Origin: Nannobrachium achirus
Taxonomy: Eukaryota; Chordata; Actinopteri; Myctophiformes; Myctophidae
Length of the DNA: 64,000 bases
NCBI GenBank assembly: GCA_963921795.1
Contig: OY997657.1
Coordinates: 30,615,043-30,679,042, forward strand
Direction: 5' to 3'
Part shown: positions 1 to 12,125 of the stretch, piece by piece
How positions within the stretch are numbered: the first letter of the stretch is position 1
How the letters are laid out: each line of letters starts with the position of its first letter
Made by a program: the position numbers and the translations under genes
The notes under the pieces: generated by a model
What the model was told of the DNA's origin: nothing
The model's database searches: none
The model's input: the letters and a program-made list of their open reading frames with translations, nothing else

Positions 1-429
1 AATCTAAAGAATTAGGTATAGGCCTCAGAAGACAATGTAGGTCAAAATGTTGCTGATTTTGAGCAGTTAAGCAAGTTTTCTGCTAAAAATGTAATTTATA
101 TTCTACCATAGCATCTACCAAGGCAGTTCAAAGGTTAATCACCTTGGTTTTCAGCTGTTTATTATGGCGTAATAGTACAACATCTTGCTTCCCTCTTTGG
201 CTGTCACGTATAAGTAAGTAAGTAGGTCGGAGAGGCTTATTGTGGGTATCAGATGATGTATGAGTGTCCTTATACTGTAAATCTGCTTATTAACCTCCAT
301 GCCAGGGAGCAGAGGTGACAGCCTTCATTTGGCAAGTGACACGGTGAGAGAACCTCTGTGACATCGAGGGACGGATTATGTCTTGCACACCATTGTTGGC
401 GTGCTACGCTGCATGCCTGGGAGCGTGTA

Positions 430-528
<99 letters not shown>

Positions 529-529
529 C

Positions 530-560
<31 letters not shown>

Positions 561-2740
561 TGTGCCTGGTTCTGTATTAAAACTGTTGTCAGAGTCCTCT
601 GAGTGAAGCCACTGATAGCTCTTCTAGCTCATTCTCGGAATTCTTTCCGATGGAAACAATCCCGTCACTGATCCCAGTGTGTCAGCAGAGTCAGACCTCT
701 CCAGCCTCTGACTCCCCTTTGACTCCCAACTAGCCCACACCAACACCTTATAAAAACACACTCACACCCTGACCAGCACCTTCACCCACACATCACTATC
801 TGTCTGTCTCACTCAGATCTGGGGTCTCGGTGGGGGAACAAAAGGCTTATCCTATGAACTCCTTTTCCAACCTCTTTCCATATGTTGTTTCCATTCTCCT
901 TTTTCAGTCTATGTTCTCTTGTGATTTTATTCTCTATTTCTCCCTCTCCCAGACCTTCATCCTACTATGTTGTTTCAGCAAGGTTCCCATACTTAAATGG
1001 CAACAGAAACATAGCCTGCATTCCCACAGCAGAGGTTATGTAATAGAAGTTAACATGTCATTATAAACAGTGCCTGTTGTAACAGCACTATATGTTGCGG
1101 AGTAGGACTATTCTCTTAGTGTGCGTGCGTGCGTCCATGCGTGCTTGTGTGTGTGCGCGCGCGCGCGCCTCTGTCTGTGTGTAGCTTGCCAGTGGGTGCA
1201 TATGCCTGGAGATTTTGTATATAACCGTGTGTTATTATGAGTACCATGTGCGTAAGGGAAAGATTCTTTTCCCATGGTTCCTCAAGTGTGAGAAGAAAGT
1301 AGAGCTCTCAGGACATGAGGCAAAACCCCTGCTAGATATTTATAACCTGTCTAGAGACTGGACACCAAGCATAGACACATATCTGGCACTGCCAACAAGG
1401 GATGATATGCAGGGGGGCATACAGTACAACAAGAGTGGGAGGATGAAAAGGTGAAGGGAAAAAAGCATTGCAGTACAGGGACATATTAAAGATTTGGTTG
1501 GCCAAGTAACATAAGACTCGTGAGAAAAGACAAGATGAAAACACAGCAAAAGTCATCTTGGAATCCATCACCGTATATCCATAGAATTGAACCAGTGTGA
1601 TTTAAGAAAAATAAAAAAGCTTATTCTTTTCTGCCATCATGTGTCTTTCCCCTGAAAACATTTCACATCTAAAAATCCCATAGCCTCAAACGATACATCC
1701 ATCGAGGATAAGGGAGAATGACGCAGTGATTGCTATTCAAAACAAAGCCTCAGTGACTTCATAATTAATCAATGTCAAGCACAGTCTATTCTGCCAAACA
1801 GCTCTGCGCTCACGTTCTTCAAGAGGCAAATATTGTACTAGACAGTGAACCTACATCACAACACACACTATTTGGACATATGACTCTCAGCGCCATGGGA
1901 TTCATACACGGTTTAATAGGGTGATGTAAGAGTATATTGCCTTCTTGTCTCCAAGCTTTCAAAGCTTTGATCAATGCAAGTCTATTGGGGTCCACTTACG
2001 TATGTACTTTTGTGTGTTAATGTGCTAAGCCACAGACTGCTGCCCTTCCATAGGCCAGCACTGATATAAATAGAACACGTTTGCCCCACCACTCTAACCC
2101 TTACTGCCTAGAGACCAGGGTGGAAAAAGGACAAAAAAGGGAGTGTGCAAGACAAGAGACAGACAGAAAGAGATACAGACTGAAACAGAGAGAGATGGGG
2201 AGTACATGGGGGAAGCACAATTAAGTGCTGTAGATGTAGTTAGAATTCCAAAACAGAATAATATGTTGAGATGCATTGCAAGGAGGAAGGGAAGGGTAAA
2301 AGGAAAGAAGACTTAAAGACTTAAATCATCCATGTCCCTTCTTTGAACCCCTTCAAACTCCTTTTTCCTCCTCCCTCCCTGCTATACGGAAAAGCACAAG
2401 AGGTCATAAGAGGCAAGAATGTTTAAAAACAACAAACCAGATGAGGTTTTCTTTTTTAACAAAAACTTGTTTAAATGCTATCAATACACAGATTTAAAAA
2501 TAAACCCCAAACATGGTATTCGGTGCCTGAAAAAAGTCATTCTTCTTCCCCCCACAGACTAGCATAAATGGAATGGCATGTCTAATGTACGAATTTTGTT
2601 TGACCTCTACCTTTATTAATTCCCTTCTGACCTTCTCTTGTGAAAATAAGATTTCGCCTCCATTTGCCCACAATTGTAAACTATACTGCACTCTGTCGAG
2701 GTGCCAACTTGCGATTTGTGCACTCGTGGCCATGTATGGC
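1..2740. other. intergenic sequence with GT repeats; no gene seen
   Basis: Short open frames only, none resembling a known protein. A (GT)n tract grading into GCGT units runs from 433 to 559, and a GT/GC-rich stretch lies at 1118-1172. A TATA-like TTATAAAA at 748 has no recognisable gene behind it. Confidence 0.6.
433..559. repeat. (GT)n / (GCGT)n microsatellite
   Basis: An uninterrupted GT run from 433 is followed by CG and GCGT units to 559. It produces spurious Cys-Val reading frames. Confidence 0.95.
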
Positions 2741-2787
2741 CTACTTGTGCGCCATCAACAAGGTCGCACTTGTTGATGGTGGTGTCA

Positions 2788-2868
2788 CCAAGAATGATGG
2801 TCCCTGATTGGCCACGTGGACATTGATACCAAGAATGCTGGTCCCTGATTGGCCACACGGACATTGAC
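2788..2868. repeat. two-copy tandem repeat of about 37 bp with CCAAT boxes
   Basis: The unit (ACCAAGAATG.TGGTCCCTGA ending GGACATTGA) occurs twice back to back with few differences. Each copy holds GATTGGCC, an inverted CCAAT box. Confidence 0.75.
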
Positions 2869-3372
2869 GGACAATGCATACAACGCATACAAAATCACCG
2901 AACGCAGTACTTGCACACTCTGCTGGCAAGTAATTATGAGAGCACTCACACCATAACACATGACAGTGGACTTGGTCAAAAGCTTGGATTTATTAAAGTG
3001 AGTGGATGATGATCACATTGTTCCCGATAAATAGTTTTAGACCAGGGCCATTAACTGTTGATGCAATGATGAAGGAGAATTCATAATTTTATAGATGTGC
3101 TCGTCTGTTGGGGACTAAAGAGGAACCCAGAGAGCTTGTTTCGAGGCGAGGTTTCATACTCCCTCTGAAGTGATGCGTTGACCCTCTGGAAGTTTATACT
3201 GATAAAGCTATACAGTACACTCAGCCTCTCAGATAGAGTGCATGCCATAGGGAGCAAGTCATGGAAAAGTCTTGAGTTTGACTAAGTGCACTCTCTTTTA
3301 CTCTCTATCTGTACCTCATTCAGCACACATGCACACACTCCACACAGAACACACATGCAAGCACACGCAAGC

Positions 3373-3498
<126 letters not shown>

Positions 3499-3730
3499 CT
3501 CTCACTTCTGATGTAATTCGTAACACTAGAATAGCTCAACTGTGGGTAAAAGAAACAAATGACACATACAAGGATTTACACTGCTTTAAAAGGTTATGCT
3601 AAAGGACTCTGTCAAGCAATAGAATGAATTCTGACATATCAACACACTGGTAACCTACAGTGTGGAACACTTTGTTCAAAAATAAGTTAATTAATGTCAC
3701 TAGACTTAGAAGATTAAAAAGGTTGTCACT

Positions 3731-3900
3731 GGGGCACCCGCTGGCCTTACTGGTCCAGGCGCATACCACTTAGCGTCTGGATCGGGAATCAAACCGGCGA
3801 CACAGCCAGGCATCCATGCCTGGCGGTGTCGCCGGTTCAATTCCTGATCAGTCTACTGTCCTATCAATAAAGGCATAAAAGCCCAAAAACAAATCGTAAA
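3731..3900 (+). mobile_element. tRNA-derived SINE with target-site duplication
   Basis: A 15-base direct repeat (AAAAAGGTTGTCACT) at 3716-3730 and 3901-3915 flanks the element, as expected for target-primed retrotransposition. It has an RNA polymerase III B-box-like GGTTCAATTCC near 3834 and an A-rich tail. Its 3' part (CAGTCTACTGTCCTATCAAT) matches the element at 11468-11649. The middle holds an inverted duplication of the B-box side (about 3775-3845). Confidence 0.8.
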
Positions 3901-4070
3901 AAAAAGGTTGTCACTGTTGTTAAGGGAAAAGCCTTGTCTTACAGTACACTACTGACAAATGAGGTTGTGGTTCGCCTAGGCCTACCAGTGTTCTGAATAT
4001 GACCTTATTATAAACCAGTGGTGTAAAGTAACTAAGTACATTTACTTAAGTACTGTATTTGTACTTTACT

Positions 4071-4507
4071 CAGGGGCGTCACAGGGGGGGGGGGGACTGA
4101 GTTACTAGAGCCCAAGGTGAAGGGGCCTGTCTTTAGCTATTGAAAAAAAGCAGATATGTAGATCTATGCTATTTTTGAAAAGTCGTGAAAATGTGTGCAA
4201 ATCTTTGAATGTATGTATTTTTTACGCGAACATTTGTAACTCAAATTTTGCTTCTGGGGGGTCCCTGGAACTAAAAGAGATGGGGGTCCGTTGCCAAATA
4301 TATATCATTTTTGGGGGTCCTTCACATGAAAAGGTTTGAGCACCACTTAGATATAGAAACCTAGAAGGATTTGAAATATTCAGACTCCGCACAAATTGTC
4401 ACAGCCGTGCTGTGTGAGCTTGTATATCTGCTATTTTTCAATAGTTAAAGCACAAAATGTGAGTGAATCCTTGTACCCAGGGCCCAGAATTTGGTGCGAC
4501 ACCCCTG
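4071..4507 (+). mobile_element. nested transposon, CAGGGGCGTC ends (copy 1)
   Basis: Ends are CAGGGGCGTC and GACACCCCTG, inserted inside the outer hAT-like element. It includes a G-run and two partial copies of the small hairpin family (4144-4177, 4407-4438). A related copy lies at 33556-34994. The target duplication is unclear (ACT at most), so the superfamily is not assigned. Confidence 0.65.
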
Positions 4508-4661
4508 ACTAGGATTTCCAATTTCCAATACTTTTACTTGTACTCCACTACATCTTGGATCCAAATAGGCTATTGTACTTTAGTTGCTAATTACTTTGCA
4601 GATTTTTTCAAACATTTTGTACTTTAAGTACATTTTGATGCCAACACTTTCATACTTTTAC

Positions 4662-5071
4662 TTAAAGAGGCACTCCACCACTTTTCAAACTATGTTCATA
4701 TAATTGGTCCTCACTCAAAAATAGCTTTTTTTTTTTTTTTTTCAGAGGAGGGCTGTGGGCAGGTCAGAAACCCATTGTCTTGTGACATCATCGATTGCCA
4801 ATCCAGCTTATAGAAACTGCAGGCTTTCTATTCCTGAAAAGTTGCAATTTTAAAGTGGAAGCCATTGTTCTCGCGATAATAAAAATCTAATTTTTTTTTC
4901 AAAAATATTGATATTCTTTTTTTTTAAAACGATGTCACAAGACATGGATTCTGAACTTCCCACAGCTCTCCTAGGAGACTTGGACTGAGTAGAAAAAAAT
5001 TTGATATTTTATCATGAAGTGAGGACCTATTATATGAAGACAGGTTGAAAAGTGGTGAACTACTCCTTTAA
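4662..5071. mobile_element. TTAA-flanked MITE (CACCACTTTTCAA ends), copy 1
   Basis: The arms begin TTAAAGAGGCACTCCACCAC and end in its approximate inverse (GTGGTGAACTACTCCTTTAA). It is non-coding, with A/T-rich inner sequence. A related copy lies at 35640-36003. TTAA ends suggest a piggyBac- or Kolobok-type source. Confidence 0.7.
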
Positions 5072-5559
5072 AGTTGTACCATGTAACTTTTTTTATAAAA
5101 CAAATCTTAAAATTGTCCTAACTCTTAAATCGCTAAAGTTTTAGAACACCCACTCCGTTATTTTCAGCTTCTGAAGCCTTCTCTTTATATGTTTTCTATG
5201 ATCCTGACCGGGGTCCGGTTTTCGCGCAAAAATTACGTCATCATACACTATCGGCCAATCACAGCGAGGGTTATACACTGCCGGCCAATCACAGCGCATC
5301 TTGAAGTGGGGTCGCTAGCTATCACAATAGGGCGGCCATATTTGTAGGCGCCCGTGTGTCTCTACTCGGGTGAAACACTCCGTTTCTCCGGAATGCCTGA
5401 ACGCACAGGAACCAGGGACCCCTCTAAAGATAGATCTCGGCGAGGTGGAGGCAGGCGGGGGTGACGCGGGGGTGTGAGGCCCGGTCCGCGGCGAAAAGCG
5501 GCCGAAAGACGCGGACGCTACTGACCACTAGTTGAGCAACTTACACAGTATAGCTTTAA
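5068..5559 (+). mobile_element. TTAA element with promoter-like module, copy 1
   Basis: TTAA at both ends; inner termini AGTTGTACCATGTAAC and GTTACACAGTATAGCT-like form imperfect inverted repeats. It contains an E2F-like TTTTCGCGC, a TTACGTCA CRE-like site, two GGCCAATCACAGCG boxes, GGGCGGCCAT, and an ATG opening a short frame (PERTGTRDPSKDRSRRGGG). It shares the left TTAA with the preceding MITE. Confidence 0.75.
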
Positions 5560-5591
5560 GTACATTTTGAATTCCGGACTTTTACTTATAT

Positions 5592-6211
5592 TTAAATAAA
5601 GGAGTAGTTCACCCCCAAAATGACTTTTCTTCTATTGATTAGTCACACCATGGAGACTTGAGTTCAATAATATATATATTCTTTTGTATTTTTTGCATTC
5701 CTAAGACAAAAAAAAAAAAAAAGATTATAAAATGTACCCGCTTGATTCTGGATGGGGACCGAAATGCATGGCCCTTAGCCTAGTTCCAGACCCTGAATCG
5801 CTAGCCACTACCCTTTAATTTTTTTGTTGAATAATGAAGTGAAACGAAATGTCAATTCAGGCTGAGTGTCAGGCTACATGGCCCTGGATGGGGACCCAAA
5901 TAAGGTCCTGGATGGGGACCCAAATGCATTTCGGTCAGAATCAATAGGGGGTAAATTTAGGGTTGAGGGTCAAGTAACCCCAATTGATTCTCACACAAAT
6001 TCATGTTTTGGTCCCCGTCCAGGGCCTTGTATTTGGGTCCAGGCCCATGCATTTGGGTCCCCATCCAGAATCAATGGGGTAAATTTACTCTAATACATTT
6101 TTTGTCTTAGGAATGCGAGAAAAACAAAAAAATATTATTGAACTCAAGTCTCCATGGTGTGACTAATCAATCGAAAAAAAATCAAACCTCGGTTCGAAGT
6201 GGAGCGGTGAA

Positions 6212-6270
<59 letters not shown>

Positions 6271-6495
6271 TGTGTGTGTGTGTGTGTGCGTGTGCGTGTG
6301 TGTTTGTGCCTGCACAACAGCGCCCCTCCTTTAACTTGTGTGGCCACTCAAGGTATTGCCAGGCTACAGACATACCCAGCCAGCCAGCCAGCCAGCCACA
6401 TAGCCAGCCAGCCACAGACATACCTGTCTATTGGGAGCGCTTTCACCGCTCCAAAAAGGCATTTGGGGGGTGAACTGCGTGAACTACTCCTTTAA
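5592..6495. mobile_element. large palindromic TTAA-type element with internal GT repeat
   Basis: The ends are AAAGGAGTAGTTCACCCCC and the inverse GGGGGTGAACTG...ACTACTCCTTTAA. Internal inverted arms (about 5626-5720 and 6095-6175, sharing CACCATGGAGACTTGAGTTC) flank a unit with repeated GGATGGGGACC blocks. A (GT)n tract (6213-6303) and a CAGC run lie in the right half. Confidence 0.65.
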
Positions 6496-7340
6496 GATAT
6501 AGTGCAGTAATAAATGTGAGTACTTTTTCCACCACTGGTATAAACAGCACCCCCTGTTGATACAGGGGCGTAAGGACAGGTGAGAGTTAGAAGTTGAGAG
6601 GTCGAGTCGGAGTGGCATGGCGACTATTTTCCTGTTGCAGACAGTAGTCAAAACGAAAGTACTATAATATGTGCCATTGCAATTGTGTCAGGTTTAGCTT
6701 ACACGTCCCTGGCTTTAAACTACGACGCTTGTGAATTGTTTCCATTGTCTTCTTATGGGATTGTTTATGTGTTCATATCTGCCAATATAGCGTAGCTACA
6801 TGCTAACATGCTATCTACTTAATTATGTGGAGTTGTTGACACGGATGTCGTCTGGCCGCACCTCTCGGATGAGCTGAACTGACTGTGAAGAAAACCCCAA
6901 CAAGACGATAAAGAGGTGGGTGCTGTACTGCCGTTGATATCTTTTTGCCATTATCATGGAGGCATAGGATATATACAGATAGTGCACCCAAAATTAGCAA
7001 GACAGTGTACTGTAAACTAAAGTGACAGTATCTTCGCAGGCTAACGTTAATTTGGCTTTATTATCTTGTTGTATATCAGTTGATTTCTAATTATTCGCTC
7101 TATGAAAATGAATTTAATGTAAATCGTGTGTACACCATGAAACGATATTTTGTGGCAGTGGTCCAGAAATGTGGCGCATTGCACCTTCAAACTACACCGC
7201 TATTTAATCCTGTGTCTGCATGTCTGGTCAGATTGTCAAACTCGGAAAAGCGCACAGTATCTATCCATATGTTCAGGCGTCATCGCCACGCTGGCTTGTG
7301 GTGCACACGTGTCAAAATTAAAATGTTGCCACGCACATAT

Positions 7341-7490
7341 TATTATTATTGATTGATTGATTGATTGATTGAATACATTATTGGAAGTTTGCACAGGAGA
7401 TACAGGATAGTACAGTTCAGTGAGTTCACTGATACAAGGTCAACTAAACGGATAGACCCCAAGAAAGCTTTTGGGCTTGTTTAAATTGGG
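7341..7490 (-). mobile_element. LINE 3' end fragment with ATTG tail
   Basis: The sequence after the (GATT)n run (TTGGAAGTTTGCACAGGA, then CAAGGTCAACTAAACGG) is the reverse complement of the 3' end of the LINE fragment at 36115-36640. A second minus-strand copy is at 35041-35180. Confidence 0.65.
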
Positions 7491-8375
7491 GTCGCTTTTT
7501 CTCAATTCATACAATATTTACCAACAAAATGAGAAGACAATAATATTACCAGAAACACCAAGAGATAAACCCTGAATGACTATATCAGGTCTGTAACACT
7601 GAGAGTGTACACATGGGAAATGGAACCCATTTGTACACAGTTGGTGTTATGGAGGTCCACTGAGAACCATAGTACTAGTGGATTACTAATATGCCATAGT
7701 GTCGCAGTAAATCAGTGTTGCTCATATTCTGAAGAAAACCATGAGAGTGACATTCAGTAATTGGGTATTATTATGAAAATAAGAACATTATAAGGGTGTG
7801 TAAAAAAAAAAATAAAAAAAAATCTAAGATTTGATATGGACAAGACCAAGTCTTCTTTACCACGGACACATTTGTCCATGTACGGGCATGTTGATGACCC
7901 CTGTCATGTGTATGTTGTGTGTGATGTCGAAAAGGTGTTGGGCCATCACGAGCCGACACCTTCAATGCGCCTTAAATTGTCATAGTTTGTACAAGTCAGA
8001 GGAATAACAAAATGTGTTTCGAAGGGTCCGTGGGGAGGAGTTCTTAAATGCCGTTCTAAAATCTACCATAGGTGAGTTCTGGTGACTGCAAACTGATATA
8101 GAATAATGACTCCCATCAAACCTTTGGTGACACCTCATGTCCTTGTATCTGGTTCATGCACACTGTGGTGCGCTGCCCTCCTCTATGTAGATTGTTGACG
8201 GACTTGCTCAACAAGCCAGCCAGTCTTGCTAGCTCTTACCACATCACATTGGTCACCCGAGGAAGAGATGCACTTCTGTTTTTCCTTCATATTACACTAG
8301 TATACATCAGTTTGATTTATTATATCACGAAGTACAATATGGTCTAAATATGTCCCTATGGTATGCAACAACTTG

Positions 8376-8377
<2 letters not shown>

Positions 8378-8446
<69 letters not shown>

Positions 8447-8550
8447 CTCTTGGACAGAGACTCTAGGAAGCTATCCAAGTGTTGTCCAACCTGTGTGGTC
8501 ACTCATGAGAGTGACCACATGCCTGCACTCAGGCTCATAGGAAGCTGTTA

Positions 8551-8593
<43 letters not shown>
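8378..8593. repeat. two (AC)n microsatellites flanking a short hairpin
   Basis: AC runs at 8378-8444 and 8551-8593. Between them the perfect hairpin at 8496-8519 has a 4-base ATGA loop. Confidence 0.9.
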
Positions 8594-8594
<1 letters not shown>

Positions 8595-9178
8595 CGCGCA
8601 CGCCGCACGAAACCTTCAAAGCCAGAGGATACTACTGTAACTTGTTTGACCACGACCACCACTCCCTGCTCACTCTCTGTTTCCTTGTAATTATCTTATG
8701 TATGTATTGTATTGATTATTCAATGTATGTAACAAAACCTGTTTGTGTTTGTATGGTTTCACCCCATTGTATACTGCTCCATCCCCTTATGCTTAAGGGA
8801 CAGAGCCAGTCAATATATACTGTATGTTTCCGGTCATTCTGTGTGATTCTCTGGTGACAGCCACATGCTGTCACTAGACTTTACCACCCGGACATGTATG
8901 CAAGTGTCTTATTCTGGTGACAGTCCATTGGACTGCCAGTAGACTAGCACACACTTTTGCTATGTTCGTTAAATAAACAAACGCTCAGAGACTCAACCTA
9001 GTGACTTCTTATTGAACACTCAGTACCGTTTTTGCCTCAGAGTGTACGATAATGTACACCCCAAAAAACGCCACCTGAAGCTCCTGTTCTCTGTGCCCCA
9101 ATAAATACCCCTCTTTCATTAGACATAACATCTTTTTGCTTGTCATCTTGGTCCAAAATCAAGCTAATATGGGCATTG

Positions 9179-10630
9179 CAGACCTGCCAACCCGTACGCA
9201 TTTTGCGTACTTTGCACGCATTTTAAGTGTCAATACGCAGGTACGCTATTTCCCCTCATTGCTACGCAACTTTGGGGGATCTGCAGCGCACGCATCTGCA
9301 GCACACTATTGAAGTGAAACATTTTTGGTCCCTGCCGTGTAGTTCCTCCCAGGCACCACTTGATGGTGTGTGAATGGGGCGCATGGCGCTGGGGAGCACT
9401 AGAACAGAAGGTATGCTCTTTTTTTGTCGTCAGAAGAAGAATTTAACCGGATGGAAAGCGGTTTGTTTTGGTTTCATGTCAGCATGTAGTCAGCTGTCGC
9501 CGCTCGGTTTGTACGTCGGAGTCGATGCAGTTGCACAGGGACAATTCGCCCCCCACAATGCTGCCTGTAGTATAACAGGTAATATATAAACGTACAATAA
9601 TATTACACTATTAAATTGCGGTCGCCACCGCTACAGCTTGTTGTGTATGAAGCCCGTGTTATACTGTACTTCGTCATACGACGGTGTTGCACGCGAGCAA
9701 AGTCGGAAAACTTGTGACGCAGGTCGTAGTACAGTAAACTGGAACATACATTGACCATGATTGGGCTTTAGAGTAAATATCCATCTCTAAAGCTATCTCT
9801 AAATGAGTATGAATGAATGAATTAGGAGGACTATATGTATTGTCAAAAACAAAGGTGAACAAGTTATTTATCACCTGTGAATATATGAAGACATTAATGG
9901 TTTGTTAACAATGAGTAGCCTGTATCCTCTATGAATGAATATACAGACTAGACGGTATGTGATCTATACACAATGTAGGCCTATATATCAATTAATGAAT
10001 GCACTAGAAACCTACATGAGTTGAATACTTTCAACTTCATGCAAATCATGCACAGAAAGGTGGTTTTATTTAGGCTGCTCAATTAACAATGTTTAACAAA
10101 GACACAGGTAAATATTTAAAGGTAAATAGCCTACCTGACAATGTAAAGCTATTTTGCTATTTGAATAACATGATTATGTTGATGTATGTTCATTCATTAA
10201 GTCACTGGTGAGACTGTTTTGCTAGTCTATTGTTAACTAACTCTGAGCAAGTGCAGTTAGTATATTTTATTAAAGATTTGCCAACAATATTGCCAAAGCA
10301 ACATTACTGTATTGCCTGGTAATACTAGCCTACTTTTTCTCCAGACCAAATGGCATTTTTATTTAAAAGGTTGTTCTAACATCTTGCCTCCTCCTATTAG
10401 TGTAAGTCAAGACATGCAATGTGCTACATTTCTGGTGTGAAATTTTGTTAACATAACTGTAAACGTCCCACCCAAAAAGGTGCATGGAACCCCCCAAAAT
10501 ATACGCTGTTTTGTGCGGGAAAACAACAAAAATTGCACCGCGGGCGCTGCGCGGGCGCTGCGGGCGCCGCGCGGGCACTTCGTGCCCGCGCATGAGTACT
10601 CAAAAAAATTTGCCAGGGTTGGCAGGTCTG
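9179..10630. mobile_element. DNA transposon with 15-bp perfect terminal inverted repeats
   Basis: CAGACCTGCCAACCC (9179-9193) and its exact inverse complement (10616-10630) bound a 1452-bp unit, flanked by the direct repeat GCATTG (9173-9178 and 10631-10636). The left end has repeated TACGCA motifs. The right end is a very GC-rich stretch of GCGGGCGC units with a GGGCACTTCGTGCCC hairpin. No transposase was seen, so it is non-autonomous. A 6-bp duplication fits few superfamilies; assignment is left open. Confidence 0.8.
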
Positions 10631-10639
10631 GCATTGTTA

Positions 10640-11455
10640 TACATGCCACAGTCAGTCATGCTCATTTCTATTGTTGCAGACCACTTGTATGGATGCAGAT
10701 ACATTCATTCTGTTTCTCCATCCACAGTACTAAACTAGGTTTTCCTTTAATCAATTTGTTGTAAGTTAATCAATGAAAGTAACGTAACTTACTTACAGTA
10801 AGTGGTATTTTTGTTGTTAAAACGAGAAGTGTTAAATGGCTCTATATACTCTGACAGCAATCACTGCTAAAGTGTTTGTTCAGTGACAGAGGTCTCTCTG
10901 AGTCTCTGTCTCTCCGGCTTTTTAGTAAATAGGAAATACATTTTCAAGTCAGGATTCCAATATTATATCTATATATCTATATATTTATCTGATTATCAGG
11001 AGACATTATTCATATCTATCCCATACAGGAACAGGATGCAGTTGTAAGTGATTGTCAAATTTGAAAGTGAGACAAATTTGAAATTGAAACTATGCATTTT
11101 AAACTGATGAATTGATATACTGAAATTGACAACCCACCTGAAAATGCATTTTCTGTTTATTAAATAATTGGAGAGATGGGGAGACTGTATACTGTGTAGA
11201 ATTCTAACTTTTTGTTTTAACATCAAATATCACTTACACTACCTGTGTAACTTGATAATGTATATGACAATATGGTGGTGTGCAACATATAGCACCTGTG
11301 TTGGGATATCTTGTTTCAGACTGCTTTTGTGAATTTGTATATTATTCAATCAAAGCCATTTTTTAAACACAAATAAGTTTTATCTACACCTCTTATCTAA
11401 CACCTTTTTTAATATTCCACTCAAGTCCTGCCCTACCTTTTTTATATGATAAAAT
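10640..11455. other. intergenic sequence with an unclassified diverged repeat
   Basis: The stretch 10856-11190 shares blocks with 60060-60366 (AGTAAATAGGAAATACATTT-like, CAACCCACCT, GGAGAGATGGGGAGAC) in the same order. It therefore appears to be a diverged interspersed repeat of unknown class. Nothing coding was seen. Confidence 0.5.
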
Positions 11456-11467
11456 ATGTATATGATG

Positions 11468-11649
11468 GGGAGCCTAGTGGACCAGGCGCATACCAGGCAT
11501 TGCCATTGCGGCATCGATGCCAGTCAGCGTCGCCGATTCGATTCCCGATCCAGGCGACCTTTACCGCGTGTCACTCCCTGTCTCTCCCCCATTTCCTGTC
11601 AGTCTACTATCCTATCCAATAAAGGCAAAAAAAAAACATAAAAAAAAAG
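11468..11649 (+). mobile_element. tRNA-derived SINE with 12-bp target-site duplication
   Basis: ATGTATATGATG flanks the element at 11456-11467 and 11650-11661. The head has GGGGAGCCTAGTGGACCAGG, a B-box-like GATTCGATTCC, then CTGTCTCTCCCCCATTTCCT and an A-rich tail. It is the more complete relative of the SINE at 3731-3900. Confidence 0.85.
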
Positions 11650-12125
11650 ATGTATATGATGAAAGATTAATACTGTACGGTATGTGCTGCTTGTCATCCA
11701 GTGATTTGATTAAGCCTTTTTATACTGATACTTCTTAATGTCACTAATTCATGGGGATTACCCAGAGCTGATTAATAAACCTAGGCAGATGCCCTCTGTG
11801 TTCTGCCACAAACACAAATCTCTCCAGTGGAAATAATATCCATTTGCAAATTGAACAGGTCCAACATATTCCACTCTAATTCGCATTCATTTGAGGTCAA
11901 TAACAACAGATGCACTTGCACACACAGTATATGAGTATATTGACTGATGTTTGACAGTTATTTATTTTTTTGGGCTTAAAAATTGTTGTCTCTAATGTGA
12001 TGAAGTGCCAAGCTAAAATGTGAACTGATGGATTTGGAAACGTCTAAAGTAATTACCCTGTTCATGTATGACTCATGGCAGTACATTTGAACATTTGTAA
12101 AGGAAATTAAAGCCAATGTGTTGAC

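Larger units (their letters stand above)
4016..6537 (+). mobile_element. hAT-like element broken up by four nested insertions
   Basis: The outer ends are CAGTGGTG (4016) and CACCACTG (6537), flanked by near-identical 8-bp duplications (TTATAAAC at 4008-4015, GTATAAAC at 6538-6545). The body is the common teleost AAGTACxxxTTACTT-rich repeat, interrupted by the elements listed separately at 4071, 4662, 5068 and 5592. Other pieces of the same family lie at 32908-33190, 36031-36106 and 57441-57925. Confidence 0.75.
6540..9172. other. intergenic sequence; microsatellites and a LINE tail, no gene seen
   Basis: No conserved coding exon was recognised. It contains a minus-strand LINE 3' end (about 7341-7490), (AC)n tracts at 8378-8444 and 8551-8593, and a perfect 10-bp-arm hairpin (GTGGTCACTC/GAGTGACCAC, 8496-8519) between those tracts. 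Confidence 0.55.

Noticed and set aside
358-606. Cys-Val-rich open frames in the GT repeat (also at 3272-3539, 6138-6495, 8358-8662, 53511-53926)
   Set aside because: They are translations of microsatellites in several frames and on both strands; no start context, no homology.
3790-3850. tRNA gene
   Set aside because: Only B-box-like sequence within a SINE with target duplication and A-rich tail; no complete cloverleaf.
10363-10764. Arg/Ala-rich frames on both strands
   Set aside because: They are generated by the GCGGGCGC-rich terminus of the transposon 9179-10630.
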